Shown here piece after piece: positions 1-8,825 of a DNA stretch of 64,000 nt. This stretch comes from Ancylobacter novellus (GTDB lineage Bacteria; Pseudomonadota; Alphaproteobacteria; Rhizobiales; Xanthobacteraceae): contig QFQD01000005.1 in assembly GCA_003241485.1 (NCBI GenBank), forward strand, positions 1-64,000, written 5' to 3'. Made by a program: the position numbers and the translations under genes. The notes under the pieces were generated by a model that saw nothing but the letters and a program-made list of their open reading frames with translations, was not told the DNA's origin and did no database searches. Position 1 is the first letter of the stretch, and every line of letters begins with the position of its first letter.

Positions 1-725
1 CCGATCGCCTCCAGCACCGCGTCGAGCGTCAGGCGACCCTGATCCCAGTTGGTCACGGCCTCCGCCGTGCCGAGCACATCCTTGTCGAGGGTGATCCACA
101 CCGGCGCGTCCGGCAGCCGCCGCGCGATATCCTCGATGCGCGTGCGCCAGTCGTCGCCCGCCAGTCCGTGCCACGTCAGACCGTCGCGGGCGACGCCCGC
201 CGCGCCACGGGCGCCGGGGTTCTCGAAGGCCGGGCCGGCGTAGAAGGTCGAGCCGCCGGCCCAGGCATGCAGTTCGAGCCGGCCCGAGCGCAGCGCCGCC
301 ATTGTGGCGCCCTTGAGCTGGGGCGCCTCGATGTCCGGGCTTGCCGGCCCGATGGTGACGACGCGCAGCACCTGCGGCTCCTCCAGCGCGCGCGCCACCC
401 ACGAACCGCAGTTCAGGGTGACGGGAAAGCGCACCCAGTCCGGATGGTTGTCGAAATGGATGATGCTCAACGGGCGCGCGTGCCGCCGGGCGAGCAGCCA
501 CGACAGATGGTGGAAGTCCCCCGAGCCGATGAAGGTGATTTCGCCCGCGCCCGCCGCGCCCAGCCGCACATCGAGCGTGGCGAGGGCGTCCTTCGACGCG
601 AGCAGACGCAGGCGCGGGGCAAGGTCACGGGCGGCGACGATATCGCCGCCCGTGCGGGCGCACATGGCCATCACGCCGGGCTGGGCCGTGAGCGACCCGT
701 CCGTGTCGATGATGCGTATGCGCAT
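1..725 (-). CDS. Arginase/agmatinase-fold (ureohydrolase) family protein, C-terminus beyond window
   Basis: Translated by hand from the minus strand; open to the window edge, so the C-terminus is missing. It keeps the three metal-binding blocks of the binuclear Mn ureohydrolases in order: GSGDFHH near residue 70 (family GGDH), HFDNHPDW near residue 92 (family DAHxD) and TLDKDV near residue 205 (family SxDxD). Ureohydrolases cleave guanidino groups to urea plus an amine, but the blocks are variant, so arginine, agmatine or another amide are all possible. The ATG is at 725. An in-frame GTG at 734 sits five bases after a GAGG and may be the true start. It lies 30 bp after the aminotransferase stop, surely the same operon. 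Confidence 0.75.
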   Translation of the reverse strand, partial: MRIRIIDTDGSLTAQPGVMAMCARTGGDIVAARDLAPRLRLLASKDALATLDVRLGAAGAGEITFIGSGDFHHLSWLLARRHARPLSIIHFDNHPDWVRFPVTLNCGSWVARALEEPQVLRVVTIGPASPDIEAPQLKGATMAALRSGRLELHAWAGGSTFYAGPAFENPGARGAAGVARDGLTWHGLAGDDWRTRIEDIARRLPDAPVWITLDKDVLGTAEAVTNWDQGRLTLDAVLEAI

Positions 726-755
726 GGGTGTCACGCGAACCTCACGCTTCTCGCC

Positions 756-2171
756 TTACCGGGGCGTGACACGGGTGAAGAGCTGGTCCAGCAGCGCCAG
801 GCCGAGGTCGATTTCCTCATAGGAGATGGTGAGCGAGGGCGCGACGGTGATGACGTTCTTGTGGTAGCCGCCAATGTCGAGCACGAGGCCGTAGCGCTCG
901 CCCTTGTGCACGAGGTCGCCCTTCAGCGCCTCGTCGACCATGAGGTCCACCAGCTTCTTCGACGGCGTGTAGCTGTCATGGGGCTCGCAGATCTCGATGC
1001 GCAGCGCGAGGCCGAGGCCGTCAACGTCGCCGACGATCCTGTGCTTGGCCTTCAGCTCCTTCAACCCTTCGAGGAAATAGGCGCCCTTGGCCGGCACCGT
1101 GGTGGCGTAGTCGTCCTCGCGCATCATGCGCATGGCTTCCAGCGCCACGGCGGTGCCGAGCGGGTTGGCGTTGAAGGTCGAATGGGTCGAGCCGGCCGGG
1201 AACACGGTCGGGTTGATCAGCTCCTCGCGCGCCCATACGCCGGAGAGCGGGTTCAGCCCGTTGGTCAGCGCCTTGCCGAACACCAGCACGTCCGGCGTCA
1301 CGCCGAAATGCTCGATCGACCACAATTTGCCGGTCCGGTAGAAGCCCATCTGGATCTCGTCGACCACCAGCAGGATGCCGTGCTTGTCCAGCACGCGCTT
1401 CAGCTCCGGGAAGAAGTTCGGCGGGGGAATGACGTAGCCGCCGGTGCCCTGGATCGGCTCGACATAGAAAGCGGCGTATTCGGCCTGGCCGACCTTCGGG
1501 TCCCAGACGCCGTTATACTCGCTCTCGAACAGGCGCTCGAACTTCTTCACGCACAGCTCGCCATATTCCTCCTTCGACATGCCGCGCGGTCCGCGGAAGT
1601 GATAGGGGAATTCGACGAACTGTGCCCGCTCGCCGAAATGGCCGTAGCGGCGGCGGTAGCGGTAGGACGAGGTGATGGCCGAGGCGCCGAGCGTGCGGCC
1701 GTGATAGCCGCCCTCGAAGGCGAACATCAGGCTCTTCCCGTTCGAGGCATTGCGCACGATCTTCAGCGAATCCTCGACCGCCTGCGCGCCGCCGACGTTG
1801 AAATGCACGCGCCCCTTCTGGCCGAAGCGCTCCTGCGCGCCGATGGCGATCTCGGCGGCGAGTTCGATCTTCTCGCGGTGGAGATACTGGCTCGCGACCT
1901 GCGGCAGCCGGTCGATCTGGCGCTTCAGCGCCTCGTTCAGCCGGCGATTGGCGTAGCCGAAATTGACCGCCGAGTACCACATCTGCAGATCGAGGAACTG
2001 CTGTCCCTCGTCGTCATAGATGAAGGAACCTTCGCAGCGCTCGAAGATCTTCGGCACTTCGGTGTAGTGGACCGTATCGCCATAGGAGCAGTATTCGGCT
2101 TCGAGCGCGTAGAGGCGTTCGCGGTCGGCAGCGCTGGACAGCGTGCTGACGGAGGGGTTGCGGTCAAGCAT
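756..2171 (-). CDS. Class III PLP-dependent aminotransferase
   Basis: A 471-residue fold-type I, class III (omega) aminotransferase of the 4-aminobutyrate/acetylornithine group. Visible blocks are FNVGGAQAVEDSLK (cofactor phosphate side), VVDEIQMGFYRTG (Asp contacting the pyridine nitrogen) and FGKALTNG with the presumed Schiff-base lysine. It should move the amino group of an omega-amino acid or diamine onto 2-oxoglutarate or pyruvate. The ATG at 2171 overlaps the upstream phosphatase stop by eight bases (ATGCTTGA), so the two are translationally coupled; a longer open frame to 2261 has no support. The substrate is unknown; the ureohydrolase downstream suggests a guanidino or diamine substrate, which is inference. 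Confidence 0.85.
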   Translation of the reverse strand: MLDRNPSVSTLSSAADRERLYALEAEYCSYGDTVHYTEVPKIFERCEGSFIYDDEGQQFLDLQMWYSAVNFGYANRRLNEALKRQIDRLPQVASQYLHREKIELAAEIAIGAQERFGQKGRVHFNVGGAQAVEDSLKIVRNASNGKSLMFAFEGGYHGRTLGASAITSSYRYRRRYGHFGERAQFVEFPYHFRGPRGMSKEEYGELCVKKFERLFESEYNGVWDPKVGQAEYAAFYVEPIQGTGGYVIPPPNFFPELKRVLDKHGILLVVDEIQMGFYRTGKLWSIEHFGVTPDVLVFGKALTNGLNPLSGVWAREELINPTVFPAGSTHSTFNANPLGTAVALEAMRMMREDDYATTVPAKGAYFLEGLKELKAKHRIVGDVDGLGLALRIEICEPHDSYTPSKKLVDLMVDEALKGDLVHKGERYGLVLDIGGYHKNVITVAPSLTISYEEIDLGLALLDQLFTRVTPR

Positions 2172-2859
2172 TGAGGTCCTCGAAGGAAGGCCCGGCGCAC
2201 GCGGGCAGGGTTGGACGTAGTTCGGAGATGAGGGCGGGCAGGGCGGCGAGAGCGTCGCCAAAGCCCGCTATCGCGATATGCGGCAGCGTTTCACGGGCGC
2301 AGAAGGTCGCGAGGCTGCCTTTGGCGAGTACGAAATCGGCACGTCGGGCCAGGCAGAAATCGGAACGTCCGTCGCCGACGAGAACGAGCCGGCCGGCAGC
2401 TTCGGTGGCGGCGCATTTGCAGGTGCCGCTGCCGCAACCCTCCTTGCCGTTGCAGAAGCTCGCCTGCCAGCGGTCCTCGCCAACCAGCTGCATGCTGTTG
2501 CAGCGCACCGGCAGATCGAGGCCGGCGGCGGCGAGCATGGGGAGGATGGAAATGTCGAAGCCGTCGGAGACGACGGACACGTCAGCTCCAAGCCGGCGCA
2601 CCTCGGCGACGAAGCGCCGGATGTCGGGGTCGAGCGTGATGTCGGAGAGGGCGCGGCGAATGGCGTCCGGTGTGGCACGGATCAACGCCACTTGGGCCGC
2701 AAGACACTGGCGGGAGGAGATCTCGCCCGCCTGCCATCGGGCCTCGATCACGTGCCATTGCGGGTCGGCGAAGGTTTCGAGCAAGAAGTCGGTGGTGTCG
2801 ATAGGGCAGATGGTCCCATCGAAGTCGAGGGCGAAATGTAAGCCGGGAGCCATGTGCAT
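2164..2859 (-). CDS. MtnX-like HAD-IB family phosphatase
   Basis: A 231-residue HAD phosphohydrolase. Motif I is DFDGT with nucleophile Asp12 and Asp14, motif II is VVSDG near residue 99, and motif IV is LVGDGRSDFCLA near residue 162. The length and order fit the subfamily related to MtnX and phosphoserine phosphatase. A cysteine cluster (CNGKEGCGSGTCKC) near residues 137-150 lies between motifs II and IV and may bind zinc. It is the first gene of the three-gene minus-strand operon. Met1 (2859) or Met3 (2853) could be the start; neither has a strong Shine-Dalgarno. The natural substrate cannot be read from sequence. Confidence 0.8.
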   Translation of the reverse strand: MHMAPGLHFALDFDGTICPIDTTDFLLETFADPQWHVIEARWQAGEISSRQCLAAQVALIRATPDAIRRALSDITLDPDIRRFVAEVRRLGADVSVVSDGFDISILPMLAAAGLDLPVRCNSMQLVGEDRWQASFCNGKEGCGSGTCKCAATEAAGRLVLVGDGRSDFCLARRADFVLAKGSLATFCARETLPHIAIAGFGDALAALPALISELRPTLPACAGPSFEDLNA

Positions 2860-3380
2860 GAGAATGCCAAGGTGTGTGGATGTTCTGTGCAGGATTCATG
2901 CTCCGGGGAGGGGCATTTGTCTTTCACATGACACGCCGTTTTTTTTCTCAATTCGACCGATTTCAAGGCGGTCGGCCCGTGGTTTGCCTCAATCGCCGGG
3001 GGCTTGGCGTCCGTCAGGCGCAGGGCCGGCCGGTTGTTCCGCGGCGAGGGCGGTGCGGGCGGACGTAGCGTCCTGCAAAGGTGGCGAGGTGCCGACTTGG
3101 ATCGTGCGAGGCAGATAAGCGCCTGACGCCGACGGCGGCTGACCGGCACTTCAACTTCTCTTGAGCGCCATCGTCGTCGCCCTTTGCCCTCCTGAGGCGC
3201 TCGCCGAGGCGAAGCCCGCGCGACTCGGGGCCCGTCCCGGGCTTGGACGGAATGCCTGTCCGGACACGGTGAAGTCGTCGCGAGCGTCGCGGCTGGACGG
3301 GGGAGTTAACTTCCCGGTCGCCGGGCGGTTATGCTGCACTCTCGCCCGGCCCCCTCGGGGCGGAACAGGCAGTGACATCC
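2860..3380. other. Intergenic region between divergent operons, no gene seen
   Basis: About 520 bp separate the minus-strand phosphatase operon from the plus-strand lyase. Open frames here have no start signals or recognisable motifs. It includes an AT-rich patch near 2935-2955 (run of T) that may belong to a promoter and a GC-rich stretch with short self-complementary CCCGGG words near 3225-3260. No operator or terminator is called. Confidence 0.5.
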
Positions 3381-4874
3381 ATGACCCGCGACCTTCAACT
3401 CGACGCGCCGCTGACCTGGCGGGAGATCGCCGCGATTGCCCATGGGGGGCGGCTGACGCTCTCAGACGCGGCGCGCGAGCGTATCGTTGACGCGCGGGCG
3501 ATCGTTGACAGCCTCGTCGAGCGCGGCATCCGCGGTTATGGCATCAACACAGGCGTCGGCGCGCTCTGCGATGTCGTCATCGACCGCCCGCAGCAACGCG
3601 CGCTCTCGCACAACATCCTCATGAGCCATGCCTGCGGCGTCGGCGCCCCGCTCGGCCGGGAGGAGGTGCGGGCCATCCTCGCCGCGCAGGTCAATCTTTA
3701 CGCGCGCGGCGCCTCCGGTCTTCGGTTGGAACTGGTGGAGGCGCTGGGCGCTCTGCTGGCGCATGACTGCCTGCCGGTCGTGCCCTCCCGAGGTTCGGTC
3801 GGCTATCTCACCCATTCCGCCGCGATCGGTCTCGTGCTGGTGGGGGCGGGCGCCGCGACCTATCGGGGACAGCGCATTTCAGGAGCGCAGGCGCTGGCCG
3901 CCGTCGGGCTGAAGCCGTTCCAGCTCGGCGCCAAGGAGGGGTTGAGCCTTGTCAACGGCACGCCCTGCTCCACCGGGCTGGGGTGCCTTGCCGCGGCGCG
4001 GCTCTCCGCCCTGGCCGACTGGGCCGATGCGGCGGCGGCGATGAGCTACGAGAATCTCGGCAGTCAGGCGAATGTGTTCGCCAGCCTGCCACTGGGGCTG
4101 CGCCGCTCGCCCGGCGTGCAGCAGGTTGGCGCGTCGATGCGGCACTACCTCGACGGCAGCGTCTTGCTGGCGCGATCGGTCGGCACGCGCACGCAGGATC
4201 CCTTGAGCCTGCGCGCGGTGCCGCAGATCCACGGCGCGGTGCGTGATGCGCTGGCGCAGGTCGGCGAGGTGCTGAACCGGGAGCTGGCCAGCGTTTCCGA
4301 CAATCCGGCGGTGGCGGGCACGCCGGAGGCGCCGGAGGTCTATTCGCAGGCTCATGCGGTGGCCGCCAGCATCGGGCTCGCCATGGACAGCCTCGGCGTC
4401 GCGGCGGCGGAGCTGGCGGCGATTGCCGAGCGGCGGCTCGACCGGCTGGTCAATCCGCTGGTCAGCGGCCTGCCGGCCTTTCTCGCCGCCGATGGCGGGG
4501 TCTGCTCGGGCTACATGATCGCGCAATACACCGCGGCCTCGCTGGTCGCGGAGAACCGGCGGCTCGCCGCGCCGGCCAGCCTCGACGGCGGCATCACCTC
4601 AGCCTTGCAGGAGGACATACTGGTCCATGCGACGCCTGCGTCGCTGAAGGCACTGGCGATCCTGGACAATCTGGAGACCATCCTCGCCATCGAGCTGCTG
4701 GCGGCGACGCAGGCCTATGAGCTGCAGCCGGCGGCCGCGGCGCCGGCGCCGGCTCTTGCCGCCATCCAGGCGCGCATCCGCGCCGAGGTGCCCCCCTATG
4801 CCGACGACCGGCCGATGATGGACGATATCGCGGCGGTGGTTCGGCAGATCCGGCGCGGTCCGCCCGCCGGCTAG
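3381..4874 (+). CDS. Aromatic ammonia-lyase (HAL) family protein lacking the MIO triad; candidate ergothionase
   Basis: A protein of about 497 residues with the histidine ammonia-lyase fold: GYGINTGVGAL near residue 51 (the catalytic-tyrosine block of HAL), AKEGLSLVNGTP near residue 188 and SVSDNPA near residue 307. The loop that should read GSVGASGDLAPL reads GSVGYLTH (residues about 138-145), so the Ala-Ser-Gly that cyclises to the MIO electrophile is absent. As I recall, ergothionase, which eliminates trimethylamine from ergothioneine to give thiourocanate, is a MIO-less member of this superfamily. The gene converges on an OsmU-type betaine transporter, sharing CTAG at the stops (4871-4874). 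GTG at 3372 is an alternative start. Family is certain; the specific reaction is inference. Confidence 0.8.
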   Translation: MTRDLQLDAPLTWREIAAIAHGGRLTLSDAARERIVDARAIVDSLVERGIRGYGINTGVGALCDVVIDRPQQRALSHNILMSHACGVGAPLGREEVRAILAAQVNLYARGASGLRLELVEALGALLAHDCLPVVPSRGSVGYLTHSAAIGLVLVGAGAATYRGQRISGAQALAAVGLKPFQLGAKEGLSLVNGTPCSTGLGCLAAARLSALADWADAAAAMSYENLGSQANVFASLPLGLRRSPGVQQVGASMRHYLDGSVLLARSVGTRTQDPLSLRAVPQIHGAVRDALAQVGEVLNRELASVSDNPAVAGTPEAPEVYSQAHAVAASIGLAMDSLGVAAAELAAIAERRLDRLVNPLVSGLPAFLAADGGVCSGYMIAQYTAASLVAENRRLAAPASLDGGITSALQEDILVHATPASLKALAILDNLETILAIELLAATQAYELQPAAAAPAPALAAIQARIRAEVPPYADDRPMMDDIAAVVRQIRRGPPAG

Positions 4875-5626
4875 GCGAGCGCGCGTTCCAGCTCGTCGAA
4901 CCAGAGATCTGTCGCGACGGCGAACAGCCCGACCAGTATCGCGCCCTGAATGACATAAGCCGGGTTGGAGCCTGAAAGCCCCTCGATGATCGGCGAGCCG
5001 AGCGTGAGCGCGCCAACCGTCGAGCCGATCGTGGCGGTGCCGATGTTCAGGATCACCGAGGTGCGCACGCCGGCGAGGATCACCGGCGCGGCCAGCGGCA
5101 GCTCGACCTTGGCAAGGCGCCCGCCCGGCGACAGGCCGAGGCCGTCCGCCGCCTGAAGCGTGGCGACGGGCACCGAACCGAGGCCGGCAATGGTGGCGCT
5201 GACGACCGGGAGCAGCCCGTAGACAATGAGCGCGATCACGGTCGGCGCCCCGCCATAGCCGATGGCCGGCACGGCCAGCGCCAGCACGGCGGTGGGCGGA
5301 AACGTCTGTCCCACGGCGGTGAGCGTATCCACCGGCCCGGCAAAATCCCGACCGGCCGGGCGGGTGACGAAGATGCCGACGCCGACCCCGACGACCACAA
5401 CGACGAGACTGGCAATGGCGACCAGCCCGGCATGTGAAAGCGCGAGGTCGAGAAAGCTGGCGCGCGTATAGAGCGGGCGCGCCAGTTCGGGAAACAGGGC
5501 GTGAAAGAGGGGCGTGCTGAAGGGCAGGAGCGCCAGCGCGGCGGCGAAGGCGAGGCTGGCCCATACGGCCGGCTTCACAACGAGGCGCGCGAGGCAGCCG
5601 GGCGCGGCGCGAACGGCGGCGCTCAT
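4871..5626 (-). CDS. yehW: OsmU/Yeh-type ABC transporter permease (YehW-like)
   Basis: A 251-residue inner-membrane permease with about six hydrophobic segments. Its EAA-like cytoplasmic loop (AADGLGLSPGGRLAKVELPLAAPVILAGVRTS, spanning residues about 160-190) contacts the ATPase. The length matches the small permease of the YehZYXW/OsmU system, which imports glycine betaine and related compounds. It is the last gene of the four-gene minus-strand operon, with its ATG overlapping the ATPase stop at 5623-5626. It converges with the MIO-less lyase. Confidence 0.82.
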   Translation of the reverse strand: MSAAVRAAPGCLARLVVKPAVWASLAFAAALALLPFSTPLFHALFPELARPLYTRASFLDLALSHAGLVAIASLVVVVVGVGVGIFVTRPAGRDFAGPVDTLTAVGQTFPPTAVLALAVPAIGYGGAPTVIALIVYGLLPVVSATIAGLGSVPVATLQAADGLGLSPGGRLAKVELPLAAPVILAGVRTSVILNIGTATIGSTVGALTLGSPIIEGLSGSNPAYVIQGAILVGLFAVATDLWFDELERALA

Positions 5627-6546
5627 GGCGTCACCACATTGGCCAGCGCCAGGGCGCCGCGCCGCCCGGCCGCGTCGATCACCGCCAGCCGGTCGGTGCC
5701 GCGCGCCACCATCTGCGCCAGCGCGGCGTCGAGCGGGGCTTCGGCCGCGATCGGCTCGCCTTCGGCGGTTGCGCCGTAGTCCGTGCGCTCGTCGACCGTG
5801 GTGACCTGAAGCAGCCGCAGACCGAGCCGGGGGCCGCCGACGAAGCTCTCGACGAAACCGTTCGCCGGGCGGGTCAATATCTCGCGCGGGCTGCCCTGCT
5901 GGATCAGCCGGCCGTTCTCTAGCACGGCGATCAGCGAGGACAGGCGGATGGCCTCGTCGATGTCGTGGGTGACGATGATGATCGTCTTGCCGGTTCGCGC
6001 CTGAATGTCGATGAGCGCGGCCTGCAGCCCGTCGCGCGTCACCGGGTCAAGCGCACCGAAGGGCTCGTCCATCAATAGGAGATCGGGATCGGCTGCGAGC
6101 GCGCGGGCGACGCCGACGCGCTGCTGCTGGCCGCCGGAGAGTTCGTGCGGGCGCCGCTTGCGGTAGCTGTCGGGATCGAGGCCGACGAGGTCGAGCAGTT
6201 CGTCGACGCGCCGCGCGATGCGCTCGCCCGGCCAGCCGAGCAATTCCGGCACGGTGGCGATGTTGCGGGCGATGTTCCAGTGCGGGAACAGGCCGATCGA
6301 CTGGATGACGTAGCCGATGCGCCGGCGCAGCGCGACCGGCGGCAGGCTCGCCACATCGGTGCCCTCGATCAGCACCCGCCCGCCATCCGGCTCGATCAGC
6401 CGGTTGATGAGGCGCAGCGTCGTCGACTTGCCGCAGCCCGAGGCGCCGACCAGCGCGCAGATTGAGCCCTCCGGCACGGTGAGCGAGAGCTGGTCCACGG
6501 CGGTGGTCGCGCCATAGTGCTTGGTCAGGCGATCGAGCACGATCAT
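5623..6546 (-). CDS. yehX: OsmU/Yeh-type ABC transporter ATP-binding protein (YehX-like)
   Basis: A 307-residue ABC ATPase. Walker A is GASGCGKST near residue 35, the signature is LSGGQQQRVGVARAL near residue 137, and Walker B is LLLMDEPFGALD. The last 60 residues look like a single reduced CBS-type domain, as in OpuCA-family osmoprotectant ATPases. It powers uptake with the two permeases encoded on either side; both junctions are 4-bp ATGA overlaps. Confidence 0.88.
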   Translation of the reverse strand: MIVLDRLTKHYGATTAVDQLSLTVPEGSICALVGASGCGKSTTLRLINRLIEPDGGRVLIEGTDVASLPPVALRRRIGYVIQSIGLFPHWNIARNIATVPELLGWPGERIARRVDELLDLVGLDPDSYRKRRPHELSGGQQQRVGVARALAADPDLLLMDEPFGALDPVTRDGLQAALIDIQARTGKTIIIVTHDIDEAIRLSSLIAVLENGRLIQQGSPREILTRPANGFVESFVGGPRLGLRLLQVTTVDERTDYGATAEGEPIAAEAPLDAALAQMVARGTDRLAVIDAAGRRGALALANVVTP

Positions 6547-7778
6547 GGGCGCACTCCCGCGGTGAGCGCTGCGCTGAGGCTTCGCAAGGCGAGGTCGGCG
6601 GCGAGTGCCAGCGCGATGGCGGACAGCGCCCCGAGCAGGATGAGGTCGGTCGCGGTCTGCCCCAGGCCCTGGAAGATGAACGACCCAAGGCCCCCCGCGC
6701 CGATCAGCGCGGCGACCACGGTGAGGCCGATCAGCTGCACCACCACCACCCGCAGGGCGGCGAGCAGGATCGGCAGCGCCAGCGGGAGCGCGACGCGCAA
6801 GAGAATCTGCCGCTCATCGAGCCCCATGCCGCGCGCCGCATCGACCACCGGGGCGGGCACATTGGCAAGCCCGGTGAAGGTGCCGCGCGCCACCGGCAGC
6901 AGGCCGTAGAAGGTCAGGGCGATGATCGCCGGTGCCGCGCCGATGCCGCTGATGCCGAGATCGCGCAGTGCCGGCAGCGCGCCGGCGAGCGCACTGAGCG
7001 GACCGATCAGCAGGCCGAAGAAGGCGATGGAGGGAATGGTCTGGATGAGGTTCAGCGTGGCGAAAAGCGGCTTGCGCCAGCCCGGCCGGCGCAGGGCGAG
7101 GACCCCGAGCACGGCGCCAAATGGCAGCGCCCCGGCGAGCGCACCGCCCACGAGGCCGATATGCCGCGCCACCTCCTGCCAGTAGGCGTCGTGGCGGTTG
7201 GCGAATTCGCGGGCAATGGAGAGGTCCGACAGCGTGCCGGAGATGGCCATTAGGGCCAGCGCGCCGGCCATGGCCAGCGCGACGAGCATCTGCATCAGCG
7301 GGTTCGTAAACAGCCGGCCGGTGGCGTCGGCGAGGGCGAAGGCGGCGCCTGCGCTGACAATCCAGAACGCCGCGCCGAGCGAGGTTCGCGCAACAGGTCC
7401 GCTGGTCGCCGCCGCGAGGCTCGCGGCGTGCGCGGCGGCGAGCAGGCAGGCGAGCAGCAGGGCCGCTGCCGTCAGGGCAGTGAGCCTGTCGCGCCAGACG
7501 AGGGAGCGCAGCAGGGCCGAGAGGCCGAGGGCCAGAACGAGCGCGGCGAGCAGAGCCGCCAAGCCCGGCTCTACCGCCGTCCAGAGCGCCACGGCCTTGC
7601 CGCTGACGATGCGGTTGGGGGCAATGGCGACGAAGCCGAGGCCCGTGAGCGCCCCCGCCATGCCGGTGACGATAAGCACCAGCAGCGGGTTCGCGCGGGA
7701 GGGCGCACCCGGCCGGGCGGGGACCAGGACGGCGGCGGGAGCGGGGAGGGTCGCAGCGCCGTCGCCCGTCAGGCTCAC
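6543..7778 (-). CDS. yehY: OsmU/Yeh-type ABC transporter permease, extended N-terminus (YehY-like)
   Basis: A 411-residue permease with about four extra N-terminal hydrophobic segments before the usual permease core. This is the layout of YehY (about 385 residues). The EAA loop is DAARGMGLDERQILLRVALP near residue 310. The start is GTG at 7778, overlapping the stop of the binding-protein gene as GTGA. Having two unequal permeases and a separate binding protein fits OsmU better than the fused OpuCB/CC or EgtU types. Confidence 0.82.
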   Translation of the reverse strand: MSLTGDGAATLPAPAAVLVPARPGAPSRANPLLVLIVTGMAGALTGLGFVAIAPNRIVSGKAVALWTAVEPGLAALLAALVLALGLSALLRSLVWRDRLTALTAAALLLACLLAAAHAASLAAATSGPVARTSLGAAFWIVSAGAAFALADATGRLFTNPLMQMLVALAMAGALALMAISGTLSDLSIAREFANRHDAYWQEVARHIGLVGGALAGALPFGAVLGVLALRRPGWRKPLFATLNLIQTIPSIAFFGLLIGPLSALAGALPALRDLGISGIGAAPAIIALTFYGLLPVARGTFTGLANVPAPVVDAARGMGLDERQILLRVALPLALPILLAALRVVVVQLIGLTVVAALIGAGGLGSFIFQGLGQTATDLILLGALSAIALALAADLALRSLSAALTAGVRP

Positions 7779-8707
7779 TTCAGCAGGCCCTTTCCGGTGA
7801 GATAGGCCTTGGCGACGGTGCGGGCGTCCTGCCCCTCGATCTGGACCTTGGCGTTGAGGTCCTGCAGCGTCTCCAGCGTCAGCGAGGCGAAGGCCGGAGC
7901 GAGCAGGGTCTCGATCTGCGGGTATTTCTCCAGCGTGGCCGCGCGCACCACGGGCGCCGGCTCATAGACCGCCTGCACGCCCTTTGTGTCGGTCAGCACC
8001 TTGAGGCCGAGCGCGGCGATGCCGCCATCGGTGCCGTAGACCATCGCGGCATTCACCCCCGACGTGCCTTCCGCTGCCGCCTTGATGGTCGCGGCCGTAT
8101 CGCCGCCGGAGAGCACCAGCAACTGGTCCTTGCCGAGCGTGAAGCCATAGGCTGTCTGGAAGGCGGGCAGGGCGGCAGCGCTCTCGACGAACTCGGCCGA
8201 GCCGGCGAGCTTGACCTTGCCACCGCCGGCGACCCATTTGCCGAAATCGTCCAGCGTGGCGAGCTTTTCGGCCTTGGCGACGTCGCCGCGCACGGCGATG
8301 GCCCAGGTGTTGTTGGCCGGCGCCGGCTTCAGCCATACCAGCTTGTTGGCGGCATCGAGCTGCCTGGCCTTGGCATAGGCGGTGTCGGCCTTCTTCCACG
8401 CCGGATCGCTGTCGACATTGAAGAAGAAGCCGGCATTGCCGGTATATTCGGGATAGATGTCGACTTCGCCTTCCAGCAGCGCGGTGCGCACGATCTTGGT
8501 CGGGCCAAGCGAGATGCGCTCCTTCACCGGAACGCCGCCCTGCTCCAGAAGAAGCGCGATGATGTTGCCGAGCACGGCGCCTTCCGTGTCGATCTTGGAG
8601 GCGACGGTGACGGTGTCGGCGGCCGAGGCCGTGCCGGGCGCACCGGCAAGCCCGGTAACGAGCCCGGCGGCAAGGGCGGCAGTGGCGAGAAGGCGGCTCA
8701 AATGCAT
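7775..8707 (-). CDS. yehZ: OsmU/OpuBC-type betaine-binding periplasmic protein (OsmF-like)
   Basis: A solute-binding protein of 310 residues. The N-terminus MHLSRLLATAALAAGLVTG followed by a TASA-A cleavage site is a clear Sec signal peptide. The mature part starts DTVTVASKIDTEG and has EVDIYPEYTGNAG near residue 80, typical of quaternary-amine binding proteins that use an aromatic cage. The ATG at 8707 is chosen because GAGGGAG lies six bases upstream; the frame runs open to 8752. It is first in the operon. The ligand may be glycine betaine, choline derivatives, or ergothioneine in view of the convergent lyase. Confidence 0.85.
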   Translation of the reverse strand: MHLSRLLATAALAAGLVTGLAGAPGTASAADTVTVASKIDTEGAVLGNIIALLLEQGGVPVKERISLGPTKIVRTALLEGEVDIYPEYTGNAGFFFNVDSDPAWKKADTAYAKARQLDAANKLVWLKPAPANNTWAIAVRGDVAKAEKLATLDDFGKWVAGGGKVKLAGSAEFVESAAALPAFQTAYGFTLGKDQLLVLSGGDTAATIKAAAEGTSGVNAAMVYGTDGGIAALGLKVLTDTKGVQAVYEPAPVVRAATLEKYPQIETLLAPAFASLTLETLQDLNAKVQIEGQDARTVAKAYLTGKGLLK

Positions 8708-8825
8708 GGTTTTCTCCCTCATTCGCGCCGGCCTTCCCGGAGCGCACGGCATTTCGTCATCAAACTACAATTTTTATAGACAATCCAGCGTGAAACTCTT
8801 TCACATCCCGCTAACTGCTGCTCCA

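Noticed and set aside
168..2174. 668-residue open frame on the plus strand opposite the aminotransferase
   Set aside because: It is antisense to a clear PLP enzyme, rich in Arg/Ala/Gly/His/Gln low-complexity sequence with no motif; a GC-skew shadow frame.
3381..4874. Ordinary histidine ammonia-lyase (HutH) of a hut operon
   Set aside because: The MIO-forming Ala-Ser-Gly is absent and no hutU, hutI or hutG lies nearby.
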